Positions 36,282 through 45,156 of a stretch of 64,000 nucleotides of DNA are shown piece after piece. Made by a program: the position numbers and the translations under genes. The stretch spans positions 434,001-498,000 of the forward strand of contig NZ_BJTV01000005.1 in NCBI RefSeq assembly GCF_007176755.1, given 5' to 3'. Below the pieces are notes generated by a model. That model was given only the letters and a program-made list of their open reading frames with translations. It was not told where the DNA came from and did not search any database. The number at the start of each line of letters is the position of its first letter. The first letter of the stretch is position 1. This DNA comes from Streptomyces sp. 1-11. GTDB lineage: Bacteria > Actinomycetota > Actinomycetes > Streptomycetales > Streptomycetaceae.

Positions 36282-37826
36282 TCAGGCGCCCCGCGAGCAC
36301 ACCACCTCGTTGCCGCGGACCACGCTGTGCTCCGGCCGGGCGGGGTTCTCGGCCCGCACCGCGCGCACCTTGCGGGCGTCCAGGAAGTCGGCGCCGGTGG
36401 TCACCTTCATCAGCGGTCCCTGGCCGCGCACCGCGCGCAGCTCGCTGCCGGGCAGGGCGGCGGCCAGGGAGCGCGCCGAGCGGTCCCAGCGGGGGTCGTA
36501 GGAGATCACCGTGCGCGAGACGTCGTGGGCGGCGGCGGTGACCGGCCGGTGGGTGGCGGCGAAGCCGGCCGTGCCGAGCGCCGCGTCGAGCCGCTTGGCG
36601 ACCCCTTCCGTGCGGGTGCCGTTCTCCACCTGGACCCGGATCTGCCGCGGGTCAACCTCCACGGGGACCGGTCCCGGGGCGGGCCGCCGCCGTTCCACGC
36701 TGAGCGGCTTGTCGTCGCGCAGCGCGGCGAAGAGCCGGCCGGACGCCGCCTCGTCCCACTTAAGGGTCGAGCCGAGCCCCTTGACCTGGTAGTTCATCTG
36801 GTTGATGGGCACGGTGGTGAACTCGGACGAGGAGGGGGAGAAGTTCCGCATCGCCCGGCCGAGGTCGAGCAGTTCGTCGGTGCCGAAGCCCACGTCCGCG
36901 CGCACCGAGCCGAGCACCGCGCGGGTCACGTCCCGGAACCGCATGGGGTTCAGCAGCACCCCGGAGGAGGTGGCCCGGTCGATCAGCGCGGCCAGGAACT
37001 GCTGCTGCCGCTTCATCCGGCCCAGGTCGCTCGCCCCGTCGACGTGCCGGGCGCGCACGTACTGCAGCGCCTGCCCGCCCATCAGGGTGTGGGCGCCGGA
37101 CGCGAGGTCGAGCCCGGTGTACGAGTCCTTCAGCGGTGTGGCCGTGCAGACCCGGACGCCGCCGAGCACGTCGACGGTCCGCATGAAGCTGGTGAAGTCG
37201 ACCTCCAGATAGTGGTCGATCTTCACGTGGGTCATGTTCTCCACCGTGCTGATGGTCAGCCGCGGGCCGCCCTCGGCGTAGGCGGCGTTCAGCCGAGCGG
37301 GATGCGCGGCGTGCCGCCGGCCGGTGGCCGGGTCGGTGTGCGCGGGCACCTCGGCGTAGGAGTCGCGGGGCAGGCTCACCACGCTCGCCCGCTCCCGGTC
37401 CCCCGAGATGTGGACGATCATCATGGTGTCGGTGCAGTGGCAGGGCTGGCCGCCTAGGTGGTAGGCCCGCCGCTCCCGCTCGCTGATCTTGTCGCGGCCG
37501 TCGGTGCCGACCAGCAGGACGTTCATCCCGTGCCCCGCCTGGGGCCGGTTCTTCATGTCCTTGAAGGCGTCGACCCGGGTGATGCCGGCGTCCAGGCTGG
37601 TGACGACCGCGTGGCCGATCCCGGCCGAGGCGAGGACGACCACGGACAGCGTGGTCACCGCGCGCATCGCCCAGCGCGGCCGCCTGGGCCGCACCGTCCG
37701 CCGGACAGGCCGGCCCGGCCCTGGCGGCCGGGGCACGCGGGGGGACGGCTGCGGCCGGCGTTGCGGCCTTGAGGTTTCTCCCACGCCCTTGGCGGCGGGG
37801 GAGGGGGACCGTGGCGGGCTGGGCAA
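36282..37826 (-). CDS. LCP family protein 2 with LytR_C domain
   Basis: About 514 residues. Pro/Arg-rich cytoplasmic N-terminus, one membrane helix (AVTTLSVVVLASAGIGHAVV), LCP domain with MNVLLVGTDGRDKI, TDTMMIVHIS, SVVSLPRDSYAEV (catalytic Arg), GGQALQYVRARHVDGASDLG, and a C-terminal LytR_C domain (about 395-490, QVENGTRTEGVAKRLDAALG). No ATG precedes the helix in this frame. I chose TTG 37826, six bases after GGAGG; an ATG at 37869 exists in another frame, so a frameshift or a different start is possible. Divergent from the GT2 gene. Confidence 0.85.
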   Translation of the reverse strand: MPSPPRSPSPAAKGVGETSRPQRRPQPSPRVPRPPGPGRPVRRTVRPRRPRWAMRAVTTLSVVVLASAGIGHAVVTSLDAGITRVDAFKDMKNRPQAGHGMNVLLVGTDGRDKISERERRAYHLGGQPCHCTDTMMIVHISGDRERASVVSLPRDSYAEVPAHTDPATGRRHAAHPARLNAAYAEGGPRLTISTVENMTHVKIDHYLEVDFTSFMRTVDVLGGVRVCTATPLKDSYTGLDLASGAHTLMGGQALQYVRARHVDGASDLGRMKRQQQFLAALIDRATSSGVLLNPMRFRDVTRAVLGSVRADVGFGTDELLDLGRAMRNFSPSSSEFTTVPINQMNYQVKGLGSTLKWDEAASGRLFAALRDDKPLSVERRRPAPGPVPVEVDPRQIRVQVENGTRTEGVAKRLDAALGTAGFAATHRPVTAAAHDVSRTVISYDPRWDRSARSLAAALPGSELRAVRGQGPLMKVTTGADFLDARKVRAVRAENPARPEHSVVRGNEVVCSRGA

Positions 37827-37953
37827 AGGGAACCTCCGGACGACGGCCGTACGTGGGATCCGTGAGCACGGTAGGCCGATACGATCCTCAGCCCGCCGAT
37901 CGGCCCCCGCGGCGCGCACCGGTGTCCCCCGTTCGCGGTAACGTGAGCCCCCT

Positions 37954-38982
37954 ATGAACACCAAGCCCGACGTGCGGCACCCCGCCGTGTCTGTGATCAT
38001 GCCCGTCCTCAACGAGGAGCGGCATCTGCGCGGGGCCGTCCAAGCGATCCTCGCGCAGGAGTACGCCGGCGAGCTGGAGGTCGTGATCGCCCTCGGTCCG
38101 TCCACGGACCGCACGGACGAGATCGCCGCCGAGCTGGTCGCGGAACATCCCCGCGTGCACACCGTCCCGAACCCGACCGGCCGCACCCCCGCCGCGCTGA
38201 ACGCGGCGATCAAGGCCTCCCGGCATCCGATCGTGGTCCGCGTCGACGGCCACGGCATGCTCTCGCCGAACTACATCGCCACCGCCGTCCGCCTCCTGGA
38301 GGAGACCGGCGCGCAGAACGTCGGCGGTGTCATGCACGCCGAGGGCGAGAACGACTGGGAGCACGCGGTCGCCGCCGCGATGACCTCGAAGATCGGCGTC
38401 GGCAACGCGGCCTTCCACACCGGCGGCCAGGCGGGCCCCGCCGAGACGGTCTACCTCGGGGTGTTCCGCCGCGAGGCCCTGGAGCAGCAGGGCGGCTACA
38501 ACGAGGAGTTCATCCGCGCCCAGGACTGGGAGCTGAACTTCCGCATCCGCGAGGCGGGCGGCCTGATCTGGTTCTCGCCGGAGCTGAGGGTGTCGTACCG
38601 GCCGCGGCCCAGCGTGAGGGCGCTCGCCAAGCAGTACAAGGACTACGGCCGCTGGCGCCACGTCGTGGCCCGGTACCACGAGGGCTCCATCAACCTGCGC
38701 TACCTCGCCCCGCCCACGGCGGTGTGCGCGATCGCCGCGGGCCTCGTGGTGGGCGTCGCGCTGACCCCGTGGGGCCTGGTGATACCCGGCGGCTACCTGG
38801 CGGCGATACTCGCCGGCTCGGTCCCGGCGGGCAGGGGACTGCCCCTCAAGGCCCGGCTGCGGATCCCGGTGGCCCTGACGACCATGCACATGTCGTGGGG
38901 CTGGGGCTTCCTGACCAGCCCCAGGTCGCTGGCGAAGCGGGTCATCGCCTCGCGGCGCCCGGCGGTGCTGGAACCCCGCTGA
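37954..38982 (+). CDS. Family 2 glycosyltransferase, membrane-associated
   Basis: 342-residue GT-A glycosyltransferase. VSVIMPVLNEERHLRGAV opens the nucleotide-sugar fold, VVRVDGHGM is the DxD-like motif, and AQDWELNFRIREAGG the acceptor-site ED/QDWE motif. Two hydrophobic segments at about 253-290 anchor the C-terminus. ATG 37954 just after the divergent LCP promoter. Sugar donor and acceptor unknown; context (LCP genes on both sides) points to a wall glycopolymer. Its stop codon is the first base-paired part of a 30-base-pair hairpin. Confidence 0.9.
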   Translation: MNTKPDVRHPAVSVIMPVLNEERHLRGAVQAILAQEYAGELEVVIALGPSTDRTDEIAAELVAEHPRVHTVPNPTGRTPAALNAAIKASRHPIVVRVDGHGMLSPNYIATAVRLLEETGAQNVGGVMHAEGENDWEHAVAAAMTSKIGVGNAAFHTGGQAGPAETVYLGVFRREALEQQGGYNEEFIRAQDWELNFRIREAGGLIWFSPELRVSYRPRPSVRALAKQYKDYGRWRHVVARYHEGSINLRYLAPPTAVCAIAAGLVVGVALTPWGLVIPGGYLAAILAGSVPAGRGLPLKARLRIPVALTTMHMSWGWGFLTSPRSLAKRVIASRRPAVLEPR

Positions 38983-39043
38983 CGACGGAACACGAAGAGG
39001 CCCCGCATGTGAGCATGCGGGGCCTCTTCGTGTTCCGTCGTCA
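38980..39043. terminator. Very long perfect hairpin between convergent genes
   Basis: 38980-39009 pairs perfectly with 39014-39043 (30 base pairs, 4-base loop). The left arm begins with the TGA stop of the glycosyltransferase; the right arm ends six bases from the stop of the convergent LCP gene. Bidirectional terminator; its length and perfection are exceptional here. Confidence 0.92.
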
Positions 39044-39049
39044 GCCGCG

Positions 39050-40672
39050 CTACCACTGGTAGGGCTTGTACACGTCCATGCACTTGGAGGTGTCCGAGCC
39101 GTTGATGGCGTCGGAGTTGCTCGGCAGGTCACCGGCCTCGGGGGCCGACTTCTTCGGGTAGGCGGCGCCCGTGCGCCAGTCCGCGCCCACCACGACGGTG
39201 ACCCCGGACACGTCGGTCGACCGCTTCACCTGGCTCGCCGGGATGCCCAGCGCCTCGGCCACCGCCTGCGCGTCGCCCTCCAGTTCGGCACTCGGGTAGC
39301 GCACGACCGTCTCGTCCGCCGAGACCGGCGCCGAGGTGTCGGTGTCCGCCATGCCGTACCCGTGCCGCACGAGGACCTGGGCGACCGCGCGCGCCCGGCC
39401 CTGCACCGCGGGCTCGGCCGAGGACCGGGTGGCGTTCTGCACCAGTACCCCGAGCCGCGACGGTTCCGTCGAGGGATCCCTGGCCGGCTCGGCCCCGCCC
39501 TTCTTCGCCGCGTCCGACTTCTTGCCGCTCTTGTCCTTCTCGTCGCTCTTGCCGTTCTTGTCGAAGGGCACGTCCTCGCGGAGCATCCGCCACACCTTGT
39601 CGGCGCCGCCCTTCTCCGGCACCACGTGCTCCCCGTTCTCCGGGTCCTGGACGTTGGGCATCGTCACCGACGTGATGCGGTCGGTCGGCACCGACTTCAG
39701 CTCCATGCCGAGGTCGTAGAGCTTCTTGACGGTGCCGATCTCCTCCGACACGGTCAGCGACTTGGTGGCCGCCTCGGCCAGGTCCGTCAGCCGGCCGGTG
39801 TCGGTGAAGATGTTCTGCTGCTTCAGCGTCCGGAGCATCGAGTTCAGGTACATGTGCTGGGCGCGGGCCCGCATCAGGTCGCTGCCCCAGGCGTGCCGGG
39901 TGCGCAGCCACTGCAGGGCCTGCACGCCCTTGATCTTCTTCCGGCCGGCCTTCATCTTCAGCCCCGAGCCGCCGGGCTGATCGGGCGTCGGACGGTCCCA
40001 GACGTTCTGGTTCACGCAGACCTCGACACCGCCGATGGCGTCCGCCATCCGCACCACGCCCGCGAAGTCGATCGTCATCCAGTGGTCGATGTAGACCCCG
40101 GTGAGGTTCTCCCAGGTGGCCAGCGTGCAGCCGGCGCCGCCCCGGGCCAGCGAGGTGTTGATGATGCCGTTGGTCGCCGGGTACGTCCTGCCGGTCTTCG
40201 GGTCCTCGCACTTGGGGATGTCGACGCGGGTGTCGCGGGGGATGCTCACCATCGCGGCGCTCTTGCGGTCCGCGGAGAGGTGGATGAGCATCTGCACGTC
40301 GCCGAGCGGCGGGTTGCCCCGGTTGTCCTTGCTGCCGCCTAGCTTGACGTTCTCGTCGGAGTTCCGGCTGTCGGAGCCGATCAGCAGGATGTTCAGCGGG
40401 GTCTGGCCGGCCGCGTTCGGGCGGGTCCGCTGCGCCTTGGAGTCGTCGGCGCCGCTGCGCCGGCCCTTCTGAATGTTTCCGTTCAGATGCTCGTAGTAGA
40501 GATAGCCGGCGCCCCCGGTGCCGAGTATCACCACGGACAGCACGATCGCCGACCAGCGCAGCACGCGCCGTCGGCGGGGCCGCCGGTCCCTCCCCGGGCC
40601 GCCGCCGCGACGTCCGCCACCGTGCCGTCCGGGCCCCTCCGGGGCGCCCGCCGTCCGCGGTGCGAGTGACAT
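39050..40672 (-). CDS. LCP family protein 3 with LytR_C domain
   Basis: 540 residues. Gly/Arg-rich cytoplasmic N-terminus, membrane helix about 38-58 (WSAIVLSVVILGTGGAGYLYY), LCP domain with LNILLIGSDSRNSD, VQMLIHLSADRKSAAMVSIP then RDTRVDIP (catalytic Arg), MTIDFAGVVRMADAIGGVEV, QALQWLRTRHAWGSDLMRAR, then a Lys/Asp/Ser linker (KSDEKDKSGKKSDAAKKGG) and a C-terminal LytR_C domain (VLVQNATRSSAEPAVQGRAR). Ends with a short Cys-containing tail. ATG 40672 after GAGG. Separated from LCP 4 on the same strand by a compound hairpin. Confidence 0.92.
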   Translation of the reverse strand: MSLAPRTAGAPEGPGRHGGGRRGGGPGRDRRPRRRRVLRWSAIVLSVVILGTGGAGYLYYEHLNGNIQKGRRSGADDSKAQRTRPNAAGQTPLNILLIGSDSRNSDENVKLGGSKDNRGNPPLGDVQMLIHLSADRKSAAMVSIPRDTRVDIPKCEDPKTGRTYPATNGIINTSLARGGAGCTLATWENLTGVYIDHWMTIDFAGVVRMADAIGGVEVCVNQNVWDRPTPDQPGGSGLKMKAGRKKIKGVQALQWLRTRHAWGSDLMRARAQHMYLNSMLRTLKQQNIFTDTGRLTDLAEAATKSLTVSEEIGTVKKLYDLGMELKSVPTDRITSVTMPNVQDPENGEHVVPEKGGADKVWRMLREDVPFDKNGKSDEKDKSGKKSDAAKKGGAEPARDPSTEPSRLGVLVQNATRSSAEPAVQGRARAVAQVLVRHGYGMADTDTSAPVSADETVVRYPSAELEGDAQAVAEALGIPASQVKRSTDVSGVTVVVGADWRTGAAYPKKSAPEAGDLPSNSDAINGSDTSKCMDVYKPYQW

Positions 40673-40747
40673 CGTGTCCTCGACCGCGGGCGGCTCACCC
40701 CGCACACCGCTTTGCGCCAACTCCCTGCCACCCCCACCTGCGCCATG

Positions 40748-40793
40748 CAACGGGCCCGTCCCGCGTCGGGTTAGACGCACGACGGGCCCGTTG
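40748..40793. terminator. Compound hairpin between LCP 4 and LCP 3
   Basis: Outer stem of 13 base pairs (40748-40760 with 40781-40793) and inner GCGTC/GACGC stem (40763-40767 with 40774-40778). Lies 55 bases past the LCP 4 stop and 75 bases before the LCP 3 start, so the two genes are probably transcribed separately. Confidence 0.75.
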
Positions 40794-40848
40794 GGTTACC
40801 TCTGAACGGCGCTCGGCCGTGAACCGCTCGAAACGCGGACCGCCCGGA

Positions 40849-42618
40849 CTACGAAGCGCACTCCACCTTGTCCGCCGTGTGCTGCCCTTCCACCTCGGGC
40901 GCCTTCGTCGGAGCGGTCAGCGACACACCGGCGCCCTTGAAGTCCTTGCCCAGGGTCAGCGTCATCGCGGGCAGCCCCTGCGCGTTGGTCACGCTCTTGC
41001 CCGGCTTCAGGGCCGAGCCGGACAGGCCCATGACGGCGGCCAGCCGGCGTGCCTGCGCCGCCTGGTCGGGCGCGTACTCCAGCGTGGTCCTGCTCAGCTG
41101 GGCGGGAGCGTTGCCCCCGTTCTCCGACTTGAGCACGCCCGCGTTGTTCTGCAGCCAGTTGAGCTCGGCCTGGGCGCTGCCCTGCGTGGCGCCGCCGTTG
41201 AGGATCCGCACCCGCACCTCGGAGGGGTCGGACTTCTCGCCCTTCAGCCGGGCGGCCGCCTTGTCCTTGGCCGCCGCCTTGGCCGCCTTCTCCTTCTTCT
41301 TCACGGCGGTGAAGGAGACGTCGTTGTTGATGGCGTCGAAGACCGCGGGCGCCTTGTTCTCGTTGACGATCACCGTCTTGTGCACGACACCGTCCGCCGG
41401 GTTGTCGACCACGGGCACCGTCATGAACGAGATGTTCTTCGGCGGCACCTTCTTCAGCTCCAGTGCCACGTCCTTGAGCGTGCTCACCGAGCCGATGCCC
41501 TGGTCCACGGTGAGCGCCTTGGTGGCGGCCTCCGCGAGCTTCACCAGCTTGGTCGGACTGGTGAGCGTGTCGCTGGAGGACATCTTGCGCATCAGCGAGG
41601 CCATGAACTGCTGCTGCACCTTGATGCGGTCCAGGTCGCCCTGGTTGCCCCAGCTGTGCCGGGTGCGGACGAACGCGAGGGCCTGCTCGCCCTCGACCTT
41701 CGAGGGGCCGGCGGGCAGGTCGAGGTGCGAGTCCGCGTCCTTCACGGCGTGCTTGAGGCACACGTCGACACCGCCGACCGCCGTCGTCAGCGTCTTCACC
41801 GCGTTGAAGTCGACCATCATGAAGTGGTCCGGCGTGATCCCGGTGACCGCCTTCACCGTGTTCATGGTGCAGCCCGGGTCCCGGCCGTCCTGGCCCAGGC
41901 TGGTGTTGAACCGGACGTCGCTGGTGCCGGCGATGACCTTCTTGCTGCCGTCGGGCTCGTTGGTCTCGCAGTCCGGGACGTCCACGATCAGGTCGCGCGG
42001 GATGCTCAGCGCGGTGGCGTTCGTCCGGTCCTTGGCGACGTGCAGCAGGATGTTGGTGTCCGCGTGGCCGACGCTGCCCTTGTCGCCGTAGCCCTCGTTG
42101 CCCTTGCCGGTCCGCTTGTCGGTGCCGATGATCAGGATGTTGAAGGCGTCGTCCTTGCTGAAGCCGTCCTTGGCCGCACTGGTGTCCGTCGTGGTGACGT
42201 TGCCCTCGAGGTGCTTGAGGTACAGGTAGCCGGCCGTGCCGACGGCTACGAGCACGAACGCCGTACCGCCCGCGGTCCAGGCCAGCACCTTCTTCGCCCT
42301 CGACTTCTTCTTCACCGGCCGGCGGTTGCGCCGCCCCTGCGGCGGCTCCGGCTCCGGTTCGGCGGCACGGCGCCGGCGCGGAGCCGGTACGTCCGCGCCG
42401 CGCGCCTGGCGCATCTCGCGCGTCCCGCCCGCCGCCGAGTCGTCCCGGCCCCGTCCCCTTCCGCCGGAGTTCCGGGGACCCGGTCTGCGGGGACCGGGGA
42501 CCGCCGACTGCGGAGCGGAAGGGCCCAGTCGCAATTCGTATTCGCCGGTGTCCGGATTGAGCACCCACTGGTCTGCGGGGTCGATGTTGTCCGCCCGCCC
42601 ACGGCCTTGCGCGTCCAC
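40849..42618 (-). CDS. LCP family protein 4 with LytR_C domain
   Basis: 589 residues. Cytoplasmic N-terminus 1-105, opening ADQWVLNPDTGEYELRLG, a short motif also seen at the start of other Streptomyces LCP proteins; Arg-rich, then a helix about 110-130 (VLAWTAGGTAFVLVAVGTAG), LCP domain with FNILIIGTDKRTGKG, ADTNILLHVAKDRTNATALS and IPRDLIVDVP (catalytic Arg), HFMMVDFNAVKTL, GEQALAFVRTRHSWG, then Lys/Ala-rich linker (KKKEKAAKAAAKDKAAARLK) and LytR_C (VRILNGGATQGSAQAELNWL). GTG start 12 bases after GGAGG. Confidence 0.92.
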   Translation of the reverse strand: MDAQGRGRADNIDPADQWVLNPDTGEYELRLGPSAPQSAVPGPRRPGPRNSGGRGRGRDDSAAGGTREMRQARGADVPAPRRRRAAEPEPEPPQGRRNRRPVKKKSRAKKVLAWTAGGTAFVLVAVGTAGYLYLKHLEGNVTTTDTSAAKDGFSKDDAFNILIIGTDKRTGKGNEGYGDKGSVGHADTNILLHVAKDRTNATALSIPRDLIVDVPDCETNEPDGSKKVIAGTSDVRFNTSLGQDGRDPGCTMNTVKAVTGITPDHFMMVDFNAVKTLTTAVGGVDVCLKHAVKDADSHLDLPAGPSKVEGEQALAFVRTRHSWGNQGDLDRIKVQQQFMASLMRKMSSSDTLTSPTKLVKLAEAATKALTVDQGIGSVSTLKDVALELKKVPPKNISFMTVPVVDNPADGVVHKTVIVNENKAPAVFDAINNDVSFTAVKKKEKAAKAAAKDKAAARLKGEKSDPSEVRVRILNGGATQGSAQAELNWLQNNAGVLKSENGGNAPAQLSRTTLEYAPDQAAQARRLAAVMGLSGSALKPGKSVTNAQGLPAMTLTLGKDFKGAGVSLTAPTKAPEVEGQHTADKVECAS

Positions 42619-42851
42619 GGTTGTCCGAATCCTCCGTCGGGGCCACGCGGCGCCTTTCCCCTCGAAGGCGCTCGGGTCTCGGTGAAACAGTGCACGACCC
42701 CAGGACTGACCTCGCGGCCTGGTGCACCGGATCGCTCACACTATCCGCCCAGTTCAGCGTCGAGCGACGACGGTGACAAATTCCACGTTCCTACAACCGG
42801 GCAATCCCGCTCATATTTCAGAACAAAAGTTTGTCGGCCCGGCCGTGCGCC

Positions 42852-44030
42852 CTACTCGCAGGTGTGCTCGTCGGCGGTGTTCCCGCGGAAGGTCGGGGTG
42901 GGCGAGGGGCCGTTCTTACCGGTTTCTTGCCCGCTGCCGCCGGAAACCTGCCCCGTACCGGCCGTCACCGCCACCGGCTGGTCCGCCCGCAGCCGCGCGA
43001 ACAGCTTCTCGGCCTCGGGCTCCACCAGTTGGTCGCGGTTGACGTCGTAGACGTACGACTTCCGCGGCACCGTCAGGAACTGGACGTCTTCCGTCCGGAT
43101 GTCGCGCAGTCCACGCACCAACTGGTACAGGCCGCGCAGGCTCGCCAGTGCGGGATCGGTGGTGAGCGAGGAGGTCGCCGCGTCCAGCAGCGGGTAGAGC
43201 TTCACCGGGTTCAGCAGCACGTCGTCGCTCTGCACCTTGTTCACGAGCGCGCCGAGGAACTGCTGCTGCCGGTCGATGCGGTCGGTGTCGCTGCCGTTGC
43301 CGAGCGACTCGCGGGCCCGTACGAAGCCGAGCGCCTGCTCCCCGTCCAGCGTCACCTTCCCGGCCGGCAGCCTGAGCCTGGCGGCCTTGTCGTCGATGGG
43401 CTGCCGCAGGCACACCCGTACCCCGTCGACGGCGTCCACCATCTCCTTGAACCCGCTGAAGTCGACCACCATGTGATGGTCGACGCGAATGTCCGTCAGC
43501 TTCTCGACGGTGCGGATGGTGCAGGCCGAACCGCCCACCTCGAAAGCCCGGTTGAAGATCGCGAACACCGGCTCGCTGCGGCTGCCGTCCGCCCTGCGGC
43601 AGCCGGGGATGTCCACCATCAGGTCCCGCGGCAGCGAGACGGCGGTGGCGCTGCGCCGGTCGGCGGCCAGGTGCAGCAGGATCGTGGTGTCGGACCGCTC
43701 GCCGCTCACGTCCCGCCCGTACTGCTGGTTGCCCTGCCCGGCCCGGGTGTCGGAGCCGATCAGCAGGATGTTCTGCGCGCCCCGCACCAGCGCGGTGGGC
43801 CGTTCCCGCTCGTAGCGGGCGAGTTCGGCGGCGGCCGCCTCGTCGGCGGTGATGTTGCCGTTGAGCCTGGCGTAGACAACCCAGCCGATCCCCGCCGAGG
43901 CCATCAGGAACACGGCCGCCCCGAGCGCCGCGCCCCGCACCCAGCGCCGCCGGCGCCGCCGCGCCAGTCCCTCCCCGCCAGCCGAGCACCCGAGACCCGG
44001 GCCGAGGGGCTTGCCTGCGCTGTCGGGCAC
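42852..44030 (-). CDS. LCP family protein 5, no LytR_C domain
   Basis: 392 residues. Short Arg-rich cytoplasmic N-terminus, helix about 32-53 (GAALGAAVFLMASAGIGWVV), LCP domain: QNILLIGSDTRAGQG, SDTTILLHLAADRRSATAVS, LPRDLMVDIPG (catalytic Arg), HHMVVDFSGFKEMVDAVDG, GEQALGFVRARESLG, then a short tail ending TCE. GTG start. The gap to LCP 4 (42619-42851, 233 bases) is AT-richer than the rest of the region and probably holds the LCP 4 promoter. Closest in pattern to LCP 4. Confidence 0.92.
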   Translation of the reverse strand: MPDSAGKPLGPGLGCSAGGEGLARRRRRRWVRGAALGAAVFLMASAGIGWVVYARLNGNITADEAAAAELARYERERPTALVRGAQNILLIGSDTRAGQGNQQYGRDVSGERSDTTILLHLAADRRSATAVSLPRDLMVDIPGCRRADGSRSEPVFAIFNRAFEVGGSACTIRTVEKLTDIRVDHHMVVDFSGFKEMVDAVDGVRVCLRQPIDDKAARLRLPAGKVTLDGEQALGFVRARESLGNGSDTDRIDRQQQFLGALVNKVQSDDVLLNPVKLYPLLDAATSSLTTDPALASLRGLYQLVRGLRDIRTEDVQFLTVPRKSYVYDVNRDQLVEPEAEKLFARLRADQPVAVTAGTGQVSGGSGQETGKNGPSPTPTFRGNTADEHTCE

Positions 44031-44170
44031 GTCCGGTCACACCCCTCCGATGGCGTACGAGCGTCACGTGCTGCTCCTACGACGATGGCGGGGAGCGGGC
44101 GGGGCAGCCGCCCTTTGCTGCTCCGTTCGGGTGACGGCCGCACGGCCTCCGCGGACGCGGAGGCCGGTGG

Positions 44171-44310
44171 GTGCGGTGCCGGTGTCCGGCTGGTTCGGCG
44201 ACCGGGTGCGGTGCCGGTGTCCGGCCGGTTCGGCGACCGGGCGCGGTGCCGGTGCGCGCTCGGCTCGGTGGCGGTGCGCGGTGCCGGTGTCCGGCCGGCT
44301 CAGTGACGGG
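44171..44310. repeat. Four 35-base tandem repeats
   Basis: Units begin at 44171, 44206, 44241 and 44276, each opening with G(T/C)GCGGTGCC. Units 1, 2 and 4 share GGTGTCCGGC; unit 3 is diverged. The last unit covers the stop codon of the adjacent minus-strand gene. The remainder of 44031-44170 shows no gene. Confidence 0.85.
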
Positions 44311-45055
44311 AGGCGGTCACCCGTTCGCTCTCGATCCGCTTGGCCAAGCCTTCCCCGTCCAGCCGGTCCAGGTGACGGCACAGCACCACGGACCCGCCGA
44401 CCGCCAGCGGCGCGTAGAGCCCCGCGCTGAGCCCGTCCCACGTGTCGTACGACAGCCCCGACAGCAGCCGTGACCCGGGCCCCGTGAGGTCCAGCGACGG
44501 CGCCTCGGACAGCGCCCGCTCGACCACCTCGGCCCCGCTGTACTCCGCCCCGGCGACGATCAGCGCGGGCTCCTCGGGGTCCACGGGGGCGAACGGCGCG
44601 AACCGGTCACCCTGGCTCGGCGCCTCCACGGCGTAGTCGACGAAACCCTCCGGCGGCTGCGGGAACCGCCCGCCGAGCGGCCGCAGCGCCAGCGCGACCC
44701 GCTCGCCGCGGCAGGCCCGCGCCGCCTCCAGGGTGTCGGGCCCGCTCACCACGACGTCGGCGGCGGCCGGGTCGCCCGCCATGTCGGCGACCGCTCCCAC
44801 CGACGAGCAGGCGACCAGCCACACCGCCGTCTGCCAGTGGGCGGGCAGCAGCAGCGCGACCCGGTCGCCGGGGCCGGCGGCCAGGTCGCCCTGCAGCAGG
44901 TTCGCGGTCTTGGCCACCCAATTGGCGAAGGTGGCCACGGACAGTTCCACGCGCTCGCCCGTGGCGTCGTCGTAGAAGGTCACCAGGGGGCGTCCGGCGT
45001 CCGCGGCGAGCGCGGAACGCAGCAGGTCGGCAGGGGTGCGATCGGTGGCGTTCAC
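44300..45055 (-). CDS. TIGR03089-family protein (adenylate-forming-enzyme-like, half-length)
   Basis: 251 residues resembling the N-terminal half of acyl-CoA synthetase/AMP-binding enzymes: DATGERVELSVATFANWVAK, LAAGPGDRVALLLPAHWQTA, VWLVACSSVGAVADMAGDPA, matching the actinobacterial TIGR03089 family. The P-loop-like Ser/Thr/Gly motif and the C-terminal domain of full enzymes are missing, so catalysis is doubtful. GTG 45055 chosen because the upstream ATG adds a basic, shadow-like stretch. The C-terminus lies inside the 35-base repeats. In Mycobacterium, as I recall, a homologue also sits beside an LCP gene. Confidence 0.8.
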   Translation of the reverse strand: MNATDRTPADLLRSALAADAGRPLVTFYDDATGERVELSVATFANWVAKTANLLQGDLAAGPGDRVALLLPAHWQTAVWLVACSSVGAVADMAGDPAAADVVVSGPDTLEAARACRGERVALALRPLGGRFPQPPEGFVDYAVEAPSQGDRFAPFAPVDPEEPALIVAGAEYSGAEVVERALSEAPSLDLTGPGSRLLSGLSYDTWDGLSAGLYAPLAVGGSVVLCRHLDRLDGEGLAKRIESERVTASRH

Positions 45056-45156
45056 CCGCGCAAGACTACGCCGGGGCGGCCCCGCGCACCGAGCGCCGAG
45101 GCCACCGGTTCGGCGCAACGGCCGCGGCGGAACCCCCAGTTCCCCGATGGCGGGCC

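Noticed and set aside
36760..37869. Second-frame open reading frame with ATG at 37869 over the LCP 2 gene
   Set aside because: Only the first 20-30 residues look plausible; the remainder is an Arg/Ala/Gly shadow of the LCP domain. Kept only as a start-site question.
44171..44310. Possible CRISPR or phage attachment repeats
   Set aside because: Direct tandem units with no spacers, no integrase or tRNA nearby.
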